Source: Desulfomonile tiedjei DSM 6799 (GTDB lineage Bacteria > Desulfobacterota > Desulfomonilia > Desulfomonilales > Desulfomonilaceae). From it: a stretch of 64,000 nucleotides of DNA. Location: the NCBI RefSeq assembly GCF_000266945.1, contig NC_018025.1:5894001-5958000 (forward strand), read 5' to 3'. Made by a program: the position numbers and the translations under genes. The notes beneath the pieces are model-generated. The model was not told where the DNA came from. It saw only the letters and a list, made by a program, of their open reading frames with translations, and searched no databases. Shown one piece after another: positions 9,132 through 17,701 of this stretch. How positions within the stretch are numbered: the stretch's first letter is position 1; each line of letters starts with the position of its first letter.

Positions 9132-10348
9132 CAGTTGACCGCAGATTTGGTCACAATTTGATCACATACTTGCCGATTGAGGCCGTAACCCTCAGTCGGT
9201 TTTTTCTTTTTGTGACTATTTATCTGGATCTCTGTTTCTCCGTGGTCAAAACTCATCCCATCAATGGCGCGTATCAACTCCGCATCGCTGATCCTTCCAT
9301 ACCTTTCATTCACGCTGCGCCCCCGATACCAATGACCCATTATGGCTTCTCGTATTTCTAGGTCCATACCGGAACGTCTAGCGTTTGTTTTCCAAGCATG
9401 GCGTAAATCATGAAAATGCGGAATAGGTTCAAGACCAATTCTCTTAACAGCCTGAACCCAAGGTTTCCGAAGTGAATGTCTGCAGGGGGGCCTGCCCTCG
9501 ATCAGAAACAAGCGGTCACTTCCCAGAGAGTGGACCTTCAGGACTTCTGTCAAGACAGGAATTAAGTCTTGATGTATGGGCACACGTTTCCACTGGCCTT
9601 CTTTCACATCGTCAGGTCCAAGGAGAATCATGCGGCGGTCAATCTTCAGATGCTTTCTGGTGAGCCCCAAAACTTCGCCTCGACGCATTCCTGTGTAGTA
9701 GGCTGTCAGAACAACCGGTCCCATCCATCCAGGCAGTTTCTCCACAATTCGGCAAAAGTGCTGAAAACTAATGTAGACTTGCCTTTCACCGGATTTTTCA
9801 TTCAGGTTTTTGACGAGTCTTGCCGGATTAACGTCCATCAAGCGAAGGTCCATCAGCACCTGAAACATTCTTGATAGAGCTGACTTCTCCTTGTTGATGG
9901 TTGAAGGTGCCGCCTCTTCATTTAGTCGTTCTACCTGATACTGTTTTATTTCTGGAATCCAGATATTCTTAACCGGAAAATCCTTGCCCAGTTTTTCAAC
10001 CAGACGGACGAAAGAGTGCTCATGCCTTTGCCTGTTTTGGCTATTCTTGATTTCTGGATATTTGATACACAGTTGCATAGCCTTCCACAGCGTAAGTTCT
10101 TCTGTTGGTTCAGTGTCTGACAAATCCGGAGGTATTTCCCAAGCCTGATTCTTGAACAACCTGACACATGCTTCGCGGCTCACAGGATCGAGTGCCCGGT
10201 AGTCACCCGCTCCAAGAGCTGTCAATACAGCTCGTTCTGTTCTAATTGCTTCAGCTTTGGATTGAGCCATTGTCTTGACATTGATGAGTTTGCCGTCAAA
10301 AGGACGAATTCTTAGATAATAAACCTGTCCTCTTTTCTTCACTGCCAT
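9131..10348 (-). CDS. Tyrosine recombinase/integrase of the tRNA-Asp island
   Basis: A 405-residue phage-type integrase that recombines the tRNA-Asp attachment site. An N-terminal arm-binding and SAM-like core-binding region (about 1-200) precedes the catalytic domain (about 205-375). Catalytic residues are visible: Arg in TGMRRGEVLGL, His-x-x-Arg in HDLRHAWK, the GHWYRGR segment and nucleophile Tyr in NERYGRI. The gene reads toward the att copy in tRNA-Asp, the usual arrangement, and its start overlaps the excisionase-like gene by 10 bases. It is clearly paralogous to the integrase at 26142-27341, which sits in the same position beside the second att copy. Both appear intact. Confidence 0.93.
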   Translation of the reverse strand: MAVKKRGQVYYLRIRPFDGKLINVKTMAQSKAEAIRTERAVLTALGAGDYRALDPVSREACVRLFKNQAWEIPPDLSDTEPTEELTLWKAMQLCIKYPEIKNSQNRQRHEHSFVRLVEKLGKDFPVKNIWIPEIKQYQVERLNEEAAPSTINKEKSALSRMFQVLMDLRLMDVNPARLVKNLNEKSGERQVYISFQHFCRIVEKLPGWMGPVVLTAYYTGMRRGEVLGLTRKHLKIDRRMILLGPDDVKEGQWKRVPIHQDLIPVLTEVLKVHSLGSDRLFLIEGRPPCRHSLRKPWVQAVKRIGLEPIPHFHDLRHAWKTNARRSGMDLEIREAIMGHWYRGRSVNERYGRISDAELIRAIDGMSFDHGETEIQINSHKKKKPTEGYGLNRQVCDQIVTKSAVN

Positions 10349-10665
10349 GAGCGTATCTCCTTAAGAAGATCCGCCCTGTTGAAAACCCTCGACGATTTCG
10401 CACCTCCTTTCCTACCACAGGATTGTACGGGGGTTAGATCTCTCCTGTCAACACTTGCCAGGAAACTACATGATTCAATGTAATGATTTAGTTGCTCGTG
10501 AGTAAAACGACGATCTCTTGACGTCACTTGAACAAAACCGAGCTTTCCTTGCCGAGCCAGCTTATGAACAGTTTTGGTCGTTATCCCAAGGAGTGCCGCA
10601 ACGTTTGCAGCATTTAGAAGTGGTAAAATAGGAACACATTCTAGTTTGCTGTTGAGCATCAACAT
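10339..10665 (-). CDS. Excisionase-like HTH (AlpA/MerR-type) DNA-binding protein
   Basis: A 108-residue protein with a winged-helix/HTH_17 domain at residues 17-65: the segment NVAALLGITTKTVHKLARQG and later FTHEQLNHYIES matches excisionase or AlpA-like regulators that bend DNA at att sites. It lies upstream of the integrase with a 10-base overlap, so the two are translated together. The N terminus could be ATG 10665 or the Met two codons later, which has a better ribosome-site spacing (GAGGAAAGG). A paralogue with the same overlap lies at 27332-27661. Confidence 0.75.
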   Translation of the reverse strand: MLMLNSKLECVPILPLLNAANVAALLGITTKTVHKLARQGKLGFVQVTSRDRRFTHEQLNHYIESCSFLASVDRRDLTPVQSCGRKGGAKSSRVFNRADLLKEIRSWQ

Positions 10666-10964
10666 CCTTTCCTCAGGAAGTATCCCGAAAAGAAGAGCGC
10701 TGGTTGATGTGTACGGAGATCAAGCTTCCACCAAAAGCATCTACCCTATATCGCTAACAAACTCCTTTCTTGGCAGGATCACACTGGATTCCCCTAAGCA
10801 TACCCCGGGGGGAGGGGGCTAATGCGAAATCCCGTAACCGACTAACAGAGGGACCCTAAGTGACCTCTTGCATGTTGGGCGATTTTCGTGAAAATCGGAA
10901 ACAACCGTAGTCAAGTTTCCATAGCTGGAACTGCAAGATCAAAAATCTTGCCGACAGCTCTTAC

Positions 10965-11327
10965 TCAGGCAACCCTATCGATAGCGCCGTCCAGGAATAA
11001 GTCTGCGTACTTTTTTGTCAGGAGGTATGGATATAAAGCGCAAGCTGCTTCAACCCGACAGTACTCAGGGCGGTTGCCATTCAAGCAAAAGTAGCATTCG
11101 CTCCTGATTGCTCGAAACATCTGCTTGGGAGATGTGGACGGTTTTACATAGTAAAGGGCGCAAGGTTTTCCAGTGTTCAGGCATTCACCTACACATATTG
11201 GTCTGGGATTTTGATCTGTTCGGGGAGGAGAATCTGGGGCACAGTTTTCACACTTCTCAATCAATGCCATCCACATCTTCTCTTGAATCATTCTTTCGCA
11301 TTCTGCCAAAATTCTTTTTCCTGCCAT
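10965..11327 (-). CDS. Cysteine-rich phage-type small protein
   Basis: A 120-residue protein with about eleven cysteines, spaced as probable zinc knuckles: CENC near residue 28, GECLNTGKPC in the middle and ECYFCLNG followed by YCRVEAACALYPY near the end. The last pattern (C-x2-C, then C and an A/D-C-x-LYPY) is one I associate with small uncharacterised proteins of deltaproteobacterial prophages. The start has a good ribosome site (AAAGGGGTAAGGC before ATG). No neighbour suggests a specific job; it is probably part of the mobile element's phage-derived cargo. Function unknown. Confidence 0.55.
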   Translation of the reverse strand: MAGKRILAECERMIQEKMWMALIEKCENCAPDSPPRTDQNPRPICVGECLNTGKPCALYYVKPSTSPKQMFRAIRSECYFCLNGNRPEYCRVEAACALYPYLLTKKYADLFLDGAIDRVA

Positions 11328-11444
11328 GCCTTACCCCTTTCATTTTAGTTTGAGTCCGTTATGCGATTGCATGTTTATAATAGACTGAAAATACACAGCA
11401 AAATATTGCCAAAAAGTGATATTCGCCATTTCTAGTGGTCATCT

Positions 11445-11861
11445 CTATGATTTGCCTTCCATGAGACCTCCATTTATGACTTGCCATCTTCGGTGGTGTA
11501 GATCTTTAAGTTCGGTATTGGACATTGTTCTGGAGTCTTCACAAACATCCTCCCTGTTGGTTAATGGTTTAAACGTCGCTGTGCCTTCATCCCAATAGAG
11601 CTTTACCTCGCCACAAGGACCGCTCCTGTTCTTCAGGATCAAGCACGATGCAGTTGTATCCGTAACCGAGTCGTTGTAATAGCCTTTTCTAAATAGCCCC
11701 AATACTACGTTTGCGTCTTGCTCTATTGCACCGGACTCTCGTAAATCGGCAAGGCAGGGGGGCCCACAATGTGATCCGGGATTTGATTGAGACGATTTAG
11801 GGACGTGAACCAGCGATACATTTGAGATGAACCTATTCAAGAGGCCAAATGAAGGCTTCAT
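11445..11861 (-). pseudogene. Replicative DNA helicase DnaB, C-terminal remnant, frameshifted
   Basis: The last 90 or so residues carry the C-terminal signature of DnaB-type helicases: LADLRESGAIEQDANVV, a GYYND turn, ILKNRSGPCGEVKLYWD and a final TFKPL. In the intact family these form the end of the RecA-like ATPase core. Upstream of this the frame loses likeness, while the neighbouring frame reads SLNRLN, close to the family's SQLNR box, so a frameshift lies at the G/C run near 11755-11765. The Walker A and B regions are gone. It is a dead fragment of a phage or plasmid helicase stranded in the island. Confidence 0.75.
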
Positions 11862-12326
11862 TAGCTTTGTTAATGGTATTCACGTATATTCTGTACGGAT
11901 ATGCCGTCATGTATACCGGCAGAAGAAGAAGTGTTATTGCTGTTGTTCAGAGTGTGCACACACGAAACACGTTTGAAAGGGGGAAAGGTCTGTTTCAGCT
12001 GCTCCGCTCATAGAAGCGCATATTTCACGACTGACGGATGTAGAGATTTTTATAACCTGAAACCCGCAAAGTTGTTCTGGGACATGATGTGCTGCGATGA
12101 TTAACTTCAACGCGTCAGACGTATGGTTTAAGGATGTATTTTTCCATCAAGAAGGTTTTTTGACATGAAGATTGACCCGGATACTTGAAAAAGCTATAGT
12201 TGCTCAGCCGATAATCATTAAATTCGCGATAAGATTGTTTGTTTACGCAACCAGACTATATTTATTCAGACAGTCAACAGGCATGGCGAGAGCTGGCCAA
12301 ACAGGTAGCGATAAAGGAGTATTAAA

Positions 12327-12530
12327 ATGGAAACAATGAAAGATCTGGTTAAGGAAAGGGATAGATTGGTGCGTGAGCATGACTATGTAACAAAGCTGTT
12401 ACATGAGCGCATAGCCATGCTGGAAGAAGAGGTGAAAATATTACGGAAAAAGCTGTCTAAGTTTGGCAGTCATGAGGGTATGGTTTTTGAGAATGTTTGT
12501 GCGTATCCGAAAGACGATAAGGGGGACTAG
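12327..12530 (+). CDS. Small coiled-coil protein
   Basis: A 67-residue, highly charged protein. Residues 5-48 form a likely amphipathic coiled coil (heptad-like KDLVKERDRLVREH, then MLEEEVKILRKKL). AAAGGAG sits seven bases before the ATG, so translation is credible. It is followed one base later by a second small acidic protein; the pair looks like a two-gene operon ending in a strong terminator. I recognise no family. Small regulators or phage accessory proteins are possible. Confidence 0.5.
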   Translation: METMKDLVKERDRLVREHDYVTKLLHERIAMLEEEVKILRKKLSKFGSHEGMVFENVCAYPKDDKGD

Positions 12531-12531
12531 T

Positions 12532-12678
12532 ATGAATGATACAAAAGAAACATATCTTACATTTGAAACAGTAGACCAGTTGCTGGAGGTAATGGATATA
12601 ACAGAGGAAGATTTAACAACATTATCTGAGCAGGGGAAAGACTTAATAGCAGAAACGGAAACAAAAGAGAGGGATTAA
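12532..12678 (+). CDS. Small acidic protein
   Basis: A 48-residue acidic protein starting at ATG 12532, with AAGGGGG about six bases upstream. The body (TFETVDQLLEVMDITEEDL) is probably helical. It follows the coiled-coil gene with a one-base gap and precedes the terminator at 12661-12692. No family recognised. Confidence 0.45.
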   Translation: MNDTKETYLTFETVDQLLEVMDITEEDLTTLSEQGKDLIAETETKERD

Positions 12679-12692
12679 CCCCCCTCTTTTGT
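12661..12692. terminator. Bidirectional rho-independent terminator
   Basis: ACAAAAGAGAGGG pairs with CCCCCTCTTTTGT across a short loop with one mismatch, giving an A-rich 5' side and T-rich 3' side. It can end both the plus-strand small-gene pair and the minus-strand gene that stops at 12694. Confidence 0.7.
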
Positions 12693-12693
12693 T

Positions 12694-13557
12694 TTATTTA
12701 GGCAACCAATCCATAGTTTTAGGATACATATCCCTTGCCCCACCAACAAAACCAGCAAACTCTGGGTTCGTTCTCATTATAAAACCTAGCAATTCATCTA
12801 CACTTTCTTGTCCAATATTAAGTCTATTAGATAATGCTTTCGGGTTAATGGACTCTGCCATAAACTCTTCCCCTAGTTTGGGGTAGTTCCCCCGCAAGGC
12901 CGTCCAAGCGTTAAATGGCGCTTGATGTTCAGGTGACAACATTCTAAACTCAAAACCTAGTGACTCTGGTATGTCTCTTGCTAGTTTGTTTGGACTCACT
13001 AACCCTGTTAAACCCTCTGGTATATTGGCAAAAAAACGTTCCCTAGCCATATCAGTTATGTGTTGTGGTCTACCAAGGTATTTCTTGAACAGGTTTCCAA
13101 ATTCATGTTTTAAAATATCATCTTGATTTATGATTGAAGACAATATCGTGTCTTTGGCAAACTTACCGTCAGGATATTTCCAAGTGGTCTGCATACCACG
13201 AGCATTGCTATATTCCTTCGGATCATAAAGACTTGGATGAAGGACTTCTGGAAGCGTTCGTGATGTAGTCTTTTTGGTTAATGGTTGCCCTGCGTCTGGT
13301 ATATAAGGGATAACAAGATCAGATTTATTTTTTTCTGCTGTAGATGTGGTTTTTATAAGAAAGTTTTTAAACTCTTGAGGTAACTTATCGATATCTCTTG
13401 ACCAGTTTCCTGTTATATCGACCGGGTTTATTCTCACACCAGCCATAGCCTGTGTCGCAGGATTACCCTCAATGAGATCTGCCAGGATCTTAGACAACGG
13501 CTCGTCTGTGTAACCTCCACTGTAAGCCTTGCGTGCAGTCCTAGCCAAATTGGCCAT
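12694..13557 (-). CDS. Hypothetical phage-type protein, probably N-terminally truncated
   Basis: A 287-residue soluble protein of no family I can name. It has no signal peptide or membrane helix and no clear catalytic motif (an HEFGN at about residue 148 is not the HExxH of metallopeptidases). Composition and length suit a piece of a large phage or plasmid polyvalent protein. The ATG lacks a ribosome site, and the frame stays open for about 15 codons upstream into IS21-like end sequence, so the original N terminus was probably removed by that insertion. It stops at a shared bidirectional terminator. Confidence 0.4.
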   Translation of the reverse strand: MANLARTARKAYSGGYTDEPLSKILADLIEGNPATQAMAGVRINPVDITGNWSRDIDKLPQEFKNFLIKTTSTAEKNKSDLVIPYIPDAGQPLTKKTTSRTLPEVLHPSLYDPKEYSNARGMQTTWKYPDGKFAKDTILSSIINQDDILKHEFGNLFKKYLGRPQHITDMARERFFANIPEGLTGLVSPNKLARDIPESLGFEFRMLSPEHQAPFNAWTALRGNYPKLGEEFMAESINPKALSNRLNIGQESVDELLGFIMRTNPEFAGFVGGARDMYPKTMDWLPK

Positions 13558-13714
13558 TAGAGCGTGTAAACGCCGGTTGAAAAACGCGACGAAAGCCGGG
13601 GCGGTCTAAAATCGCGGCACCCTTAACGAGCCTCACGTGATAAAGGACGTTCGGGAAATCCAGTGGGTTTCTCGATCAGTCCTTCATGAGGAGGCGAGAG
13701 GGGTGTACCGAGAG

Positions 13715-14030
13715 ATGAAGAATTGGGCAGACATACGTTTTCAGGTTTTAAGGGAGGAGAAAAGCAGGCGTTCTGTGCTCCGTGAGACGGGTATGCATTG
13801 GACGACATTGAAAAAGATTCTGGATCATTCAGAGCCTCCAGGGTATCGCTTGAGCAAGGCGAGGCCCAAGCCGAAGATAGGACCTTTTCTCGATCGGATT
13901 GCGGACATCCTGGAGAGTGACAAACAGATACCCAAGAAGCAGCGTCACACGGCTAAGCGAATATACGAACGAATCAAGGGGGAGGGTTACCAGGGAAAAT
14001 ACACTCAGGTCAAAGAAGCGGTCAGCCGGA
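13715..14030 (+). pseudogene. IS21-family transposase (IstA) N-terminal fragment
   Basis: About 105 residues match the N terminus of IS21 IstA proteins: a helix-turn-helix (RRSVLRETGMHWTTLKKIL), the PPGYR turn, KIGPFLDRIADIL, and AKRIYERIKGEGYQGKYTQV, the second DNA-binding module. The catalytic DDE core is missing; the frame runs into the end of the IS66-like remnant on the opposite strand near 14020-14035 and stops at 14050. The inverted-repeat-like end sequence around 13565-13615 probably marks the IS21 left end. Confidence 0.75.
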
Positions 14031-15312
14031 TCTTCGCCGCGTTTTTTTAGCGTGGTAACAACGGAGGTAAGAATACTTCGTGTCCTGGCACCACTATCGG
14101 TTATGGAACCAAAGCTGACCTTTCTTGCAATCACTGAAGGTCGGAGATCTCTCTCCGCTAGGTTGTTGTCTGCAGGTATGTCCCGTGCTACAGCCCAATG
14201 GTACAAACGGTGTTCATTTTGGCGGAAAATGTCCTGCATTCGGCGAATCCCCTGATGGAGCGCCGGTTCATTCATGGCGGCTTTGATTTCTTCAGTGAGC
14301 TTAGCCGCTCGCTTATAGAATTCCTCATCGTCAGTCCGCTGGTTACGAAGCCCCTGAGCCAGGGCAAGCAATGGGGCTACCACTGCCACAAAGGTGGATA
14401 CTTCCGCTTGATCGGGAAACTCTTTCTCCAAATCCTGTACATCACGCAAAAGATGGGCATAACAGTATTGAATCTCACACGGAGCCTTGTTGTAGGCCGC
14501 GTACCTATCTGCGACGAGAGTCCCCGGCAGAGGGTCTTTGCCAAAGACTGCTTGGGGAACCTTAGCCGAACGGTTCTTGCCGAATTGGAAGATGCTCAGA
14601 TTCGGAGTCGCAAACAGCCATACATAGCCGTTTTCACCATCAGTCCTCCACCCCGTTTCATCTGCATGTTTTACCGGAGCTTGTCAATATTCCTCAATCA
14701 ACCTTTGAGGCACCGACTCAAAGAGACGAGCACAGCGATGGAATATTTCCGTCAGGCTTCCCGAGCCCACTCCAGTTGATTCACAGATGCGCCCCATAGG
14801 AACGCCGTAGAAATAGTGCATGGCAATGGCATTGGCCATGAGCTGATTTCCATACAGACTCTTGGGAAGCACACCAGGAGCCGGAGACGTGAAGGAGCGC
14901 CCGCACTTATAACAATGTGTCTTGGGCAAACGAAACAACACCTTTTCAGGTTTGCCCGAAGGCATGTCCAGAACACTTCTTTCTGCCATGCTTTTTTCTC
15001 TAGAGGACCGCCGCATTCAGGACACAGATCGATGTCGGATTGCAAGTCCACAATGCGATCAGCCGATTCAGCCTCATGGCTTTTTCAGCCGTTACCCGGA
15101 TGACCTAGCCTAGCCCCCTTGGGTTTCTTTTCTCTCTCTTCTGTGTTTGGTTTGATAGGTATTTTTGACGAGGGGGTAGAGGAGCCAAAAGCCCCATCTT
15201 CCATCTTACGTTGTTCCCGACGCAAGGCTGCTCGAAGGCTACTATTCTCCTCTTTGAGATCGTCGATCTCTCGCTGCTTGTCTAAACAAAGAGGACAAGC
15301 ATTTATCGCCAT
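14030..15312 (-). pseudogene. IS66-family transposase (TnpC-like), decayed
   Basis: Minus-strand remnant of an IS66 transposase, read in order: an N-terminal leucine-zipper region (15312-15085, KQREIDDLKEENSSLRAAL), the zf-IS66 zinc finger (CPECGGPL and CYKCGRSF), then the catalytic domain with KHADETGW at about 14660, YCYAHLLRD at about 14460 and ARDIPADNNLAERDLRP at about 14180. At least three lesions break it: an in-frame TGA near 15082, a frameshift near 14990 and an in-frame TGA near 14684. The C terminus is lost where it abuts the IS21 fragment. No intact tnpA/tnpB partners are seen. Confidence 0.85.
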
Positions 15313-15456
15313 CCGAGAACCTCAGAGCTAAGCATTCCGACACCTACTTCATAGTCCAATTCTCTACGAAACGCGATTCTAAAATTAGCCACTCTCCAAA
15401 TTCAAATCAAATCACCGACAGTGACTGAGGCGTTACAATGACTCATCATTTCTTAC

Positions 15457-15490
15457 TTGACATTTCTCATTTGCAAGGGTACGTAATAAG
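15457..15490 (+). promoter_or_regulatory. Possible promoter of the hxs operon
   Basis: A perfect TTGACA lies at 15457-15462, 81 bases before the hxsA ATG, followed by an AT-rich stretch (GTAATAAGTAT at 15483-15493). No -10 box fits well: the best AT-rich hexamer is spaced about 21 bases away, so this is only a candidate. Confidence 0.25.
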
Positions 15491-15543
15491 TATCTTATTT
15501 CGTTCCAAGTCTTAAGGCCGTTTTTTTGCGAGGAGAATGCGCC

Positions 15544-15807
15544 ATGAGAGGATTTTTTGCAAAAGGGCTCTTGGTGCTGACAGGTGCTTTGTCACTGCTC
15601 GGCATAAACATCTCGTCCACAGATGCTTCTCCACAGCCCGTCAATGATGTAACTTCGATAACCAAGAATTCGCCACTTCATTTGCAACTCGGTTCACAAT
15701 CGGATTTGAATCATGAATCCAGCTCAAGAGCAATCCTGAGTTGGCATCATTCGCATAGTTCACATGTGTCCCATGCTTCGCATCATTCTCATTATTCGTC
15801 ACGCTAA
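15544..15807 (+). CDS. hxsA: His-Xaa-Ser system precursor peptide (HxsA-like)
   Basis: An 87-residue exported precursor. Residues 1-30 form a signal peptide (FFAKGLLVLTGALSLLGINI, then a cleavage-like TDA). The mature part is polar and ends in six uninterrupted His-Xaa-Ser triplets: HHS, HSS, HVS, HAS, HHS, HYS, then SR. That tail defines precursors of the Hxs radical-SAM systems, whose two maturases HxsB and HxsC and the partner HxsD follow directly. ATG 15544 has GAGGAG at the right distance. The tail is presumably the modification site; the chemistry is not established from this sequence. It is the first gene of the operon, 72 bases before hxsD. Confidence 0.75.
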   Translation: MRGFFAKGLLVLTGALSLLGINISSTDASPQPVNDVTSITKNSPLHLQLGSQSDLNHESSSRAILSWHHSHSSHVSHASHHSHYSSR

Positions 15808-15879
15808 TAATCGGACTCCGTAATCGTGGTTGGATAAGAGTCAAAGCGCTGAGCAACGGTAGTAGTTTTGCAGAAATCA

Positions 15880-16230
15880 ATGGCCATTCAAGTTGTTGAA
15901 AACACTAAGTCGCTCGATATTTTTGTAAGTAAGGCATTCTTCGAAAAGGTTGCTATATTTGCCGCTGCTTATAAATTGACGAGAGATTTCGTAGTAAATA
16001 TAGAGCCTGCCCCAGACAACTGCGTTAAAATCTCAATTCAGCCAATATCCCCAGCATCAAATGATTTGTCCTATGCAGCGACAAATTTTAGGAACAATCT
16101 AATTGATGAGCAGCTTCGTTTAGAATTGGAACATAATTACGGTGGAATCAGGGAATTGATTGTAAAACACGCTTTCGCTCCCCTGGAAAATTTGTCTGGG
16201 GAGGTCAAGAAAATTGCAGGGCGAGAATAA
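15880..16230 (+). CDS. hxsD: His-Xaa-Ser system protein HxsD
   Basis: A small soluble protein (116 residues from ATG 15880; TTG 15868 would add four). It has the length and signature of HxsD: a conserved helix TNFRNNLIDEQLRLELE, matching the family's N-x-LLD-x-x-LR pattern, followed by IVKHAFAPLENL. Its early part resembles the family's FxxAYKLTxxF segment. HxsD may act as a leader-binding or delivery partner for the radical-SAM enzymes; that is inference. Its end overlaps hxsB by 17 bases, which implies coupled translation. Identification rests on this motif plus the exact gene order A-D-B-C. Confidence 0.75.
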   Translation: MAIQVVENTKSLDIFVSKAFFEKVAIFAAAYKLTRDFVVNIEPAPDNCVKISIQPISPASNDLSYAATNFRNNLIDEQLRLELEHNYGGIRELIVKHAFAPLENLSGEVKKIAGRE

Positions 16231-17701
16231 GCCCTATTTCATTTTTCCTTTTCATTTTGAGCGTCATCGTGAACAGGGAAAATGCCTGCTGGTCAATCTA
16301 GTAGGGGAATTCATTTTTTTGTCTGATGATCATTTTGTGAAAATGGTGGAATATGATTTGGATTCTACCTCACCAGAATTCACCAATTTAAAGGCTAAAC
16401 ACTTCCTGACCGATACTGATATTGCTCCCATCGTGAATCTTCTGGCGATTAAATATCGAACTAAAAAGGCTTACTTAGATGATTATACGGCTTTACACAT
16501 GGTCGTGGTAACTCTGCGCTGCAATCACCGCTGTAATTATTGTCATGCATCAAGTCAATCCGCAAACCAATATAATTGGGATATGCATCCAGAGACTGCA
16601 CTGAATGTCGTTCGCACCATAATGGACACGCCTTCGAAATCAGTTAAGATCGAGTTTCAAGGTGGTGAGCCGGTCTTGAATTTCAAAACTATTCAGATCA
16701 TTGTTGAAGAAGCTGAGAAATTAAATATACGAAAGAAAAAATTGTTATCTTTTGTGCTTTGTACCAATATGTCTTTGTTGACGAAATCACATTTTAGATA
16801 TCTCAAGAAACACGGCGTCATGATATCTACTTCGTTAGACGGGCCTCAGCACATACATGATCTACACCGAACAATGCGAGACGGAAATAGCAGCTACAAT
16901 ATTTTCAAACAAAAATTGGAAGATGCTCGTTTGGTTATGGGCAACCAAAAAATTTCAGCTCTTATGACTACTACGAAAGACAGCCTACCTAATTTAGAAC
17001 AAATAATAGATGAATATGTTTCTCAAGGATTTCACGGTATTTTTTTGCGAAGTCTTAATCCGTTCGGATATGCCCGTTCTTCAAAAAACAGATCGAGACT
17101 AGACTATCCAATTGATGACTTCATCGAGGCGTACAAGAAAGCTCTATTGTATATAATTGATCTGAATTTGAAGGGAGTCTTTTTCCCAGAATATTTTGCG
17201 ACACTATTGCTCAAGCGTATATTGACTCCTTTCTCAACCGGTTTTGTGGATTTGCAATCTCCAAGCGGAGCTGGCATCTCGGGAGTGATCTACAATTTTG
17301 ACGGAGATGTATACCCGACTGATGAGGCACGAATGTTAGCCGCAATGGGGGAGAAAAGATTTTGCATGGGGAATGTTAACCGTTCCTCTTTCGCTCAGAT
17401 TTTCTCTGGGACTGTAATTGATGAGCTCGTAAATAAGTCTTGTGTTGAAACTCTCCCTGGCTGCCATTCCTGTGCGATTCAAACTTATTGCGGCTGTGAT
17501 CCAGTAAGGAATTTTGCCGAGCAGGGAGATCCTGTAGGCCATCGCCCGACGAGTGATTTCTGCAAAAAGAATTATTCAATTATTTATTTTTTGCTGGGGC
17601 TAATTGAGCAAAATAACGATAAAATAATGGATGTCTTATGGTCGTGGATAACCGATAGGCCACTGAATTCCTGCGGAGGTAACTCTTGTGAAAGAGTTTA
17701 A
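16214..17701 (+). CDS. hxsB: Radical SAM/SPASM maturase HxsB
   Basis: A 495-residue radical S-adenosylmethionine peptide maturase. The core cluster motif is C103-x3-C107-x2-C110 in LRCNHRCNYC, followed by the GGEP motif (FQGGEPVLNF). The C-terminal SPASM-type region holds further cysteines: CHSCAIQTYCGCDP and DFCKKN, which would bind auxiliary iron-sulfur clusters. Such enzymes make side-chain cross-links or similar changes in peptides. The start is TTG 16214 with GAGGT eight bases upstream, overlapping hxsD. It overlaps hxsC by 14 bases. The pairing of two radical SAM enzymes with HxsD and a His-Xaa-Ser peptide fixes the name. Confidence 0.85.
   Translation: MQGENKPYFIFPFHFERHREQGKCLLVNLVGEFIFLSDDHFVKMVEYDLDSTSPEFTNLKAKHFLTDTDIAPIVNLLAIKYRTKKAYLDDYTALHMVVVTLRCNHRCNYCHASSQSANQYNWDMHPETALNVVRTIMDTPSKSVKIEFQGGEPVLNFKTIQIIVEEAEKLNIRKKKLLSFVLCTNMSLLTKSHFRYLKKHGVMISTSLDGPQHIHDLHRTMRDGNSSYNIFKQKLEDARLVMGNQKISALMTTTKDSLPNLEQIIDEYVSQGFHGIFLRSLNPFGYARSSKNRSRLDYPIDDFIEAYKKALLYIIDLNLKGVFFPEYFATLLLKRILTPFSTGFVDLQSPSGAGISGVIYNFDGDVYPTDEARMLAAMGEKRFCMGNVNRSSFAQIFSGTVIDELVNKSCVETLPGCHSCAIQTYCGCDPVRNFAEQGDPVGHRPTSDFCKKNYSIIYFLLGLIEQNNDKIMDVLWSWITDRPLNSCGGNSCERV

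Noticed and set aside
11901-12104. Small Cys-containing plus-strand frame (two CxxC-like pairs)
   Set aside because: No ribosome site; the cysteines are not in a known spacing and the flanks look degenerate.
14684-15084. Two in-frame TGA codons in the IS66 transposase as possible recoding (selenocysteine-like) sites
   Set aside because: A separate frameshift and a missing C terminus show plain decay, and no recoding signal is apparent.
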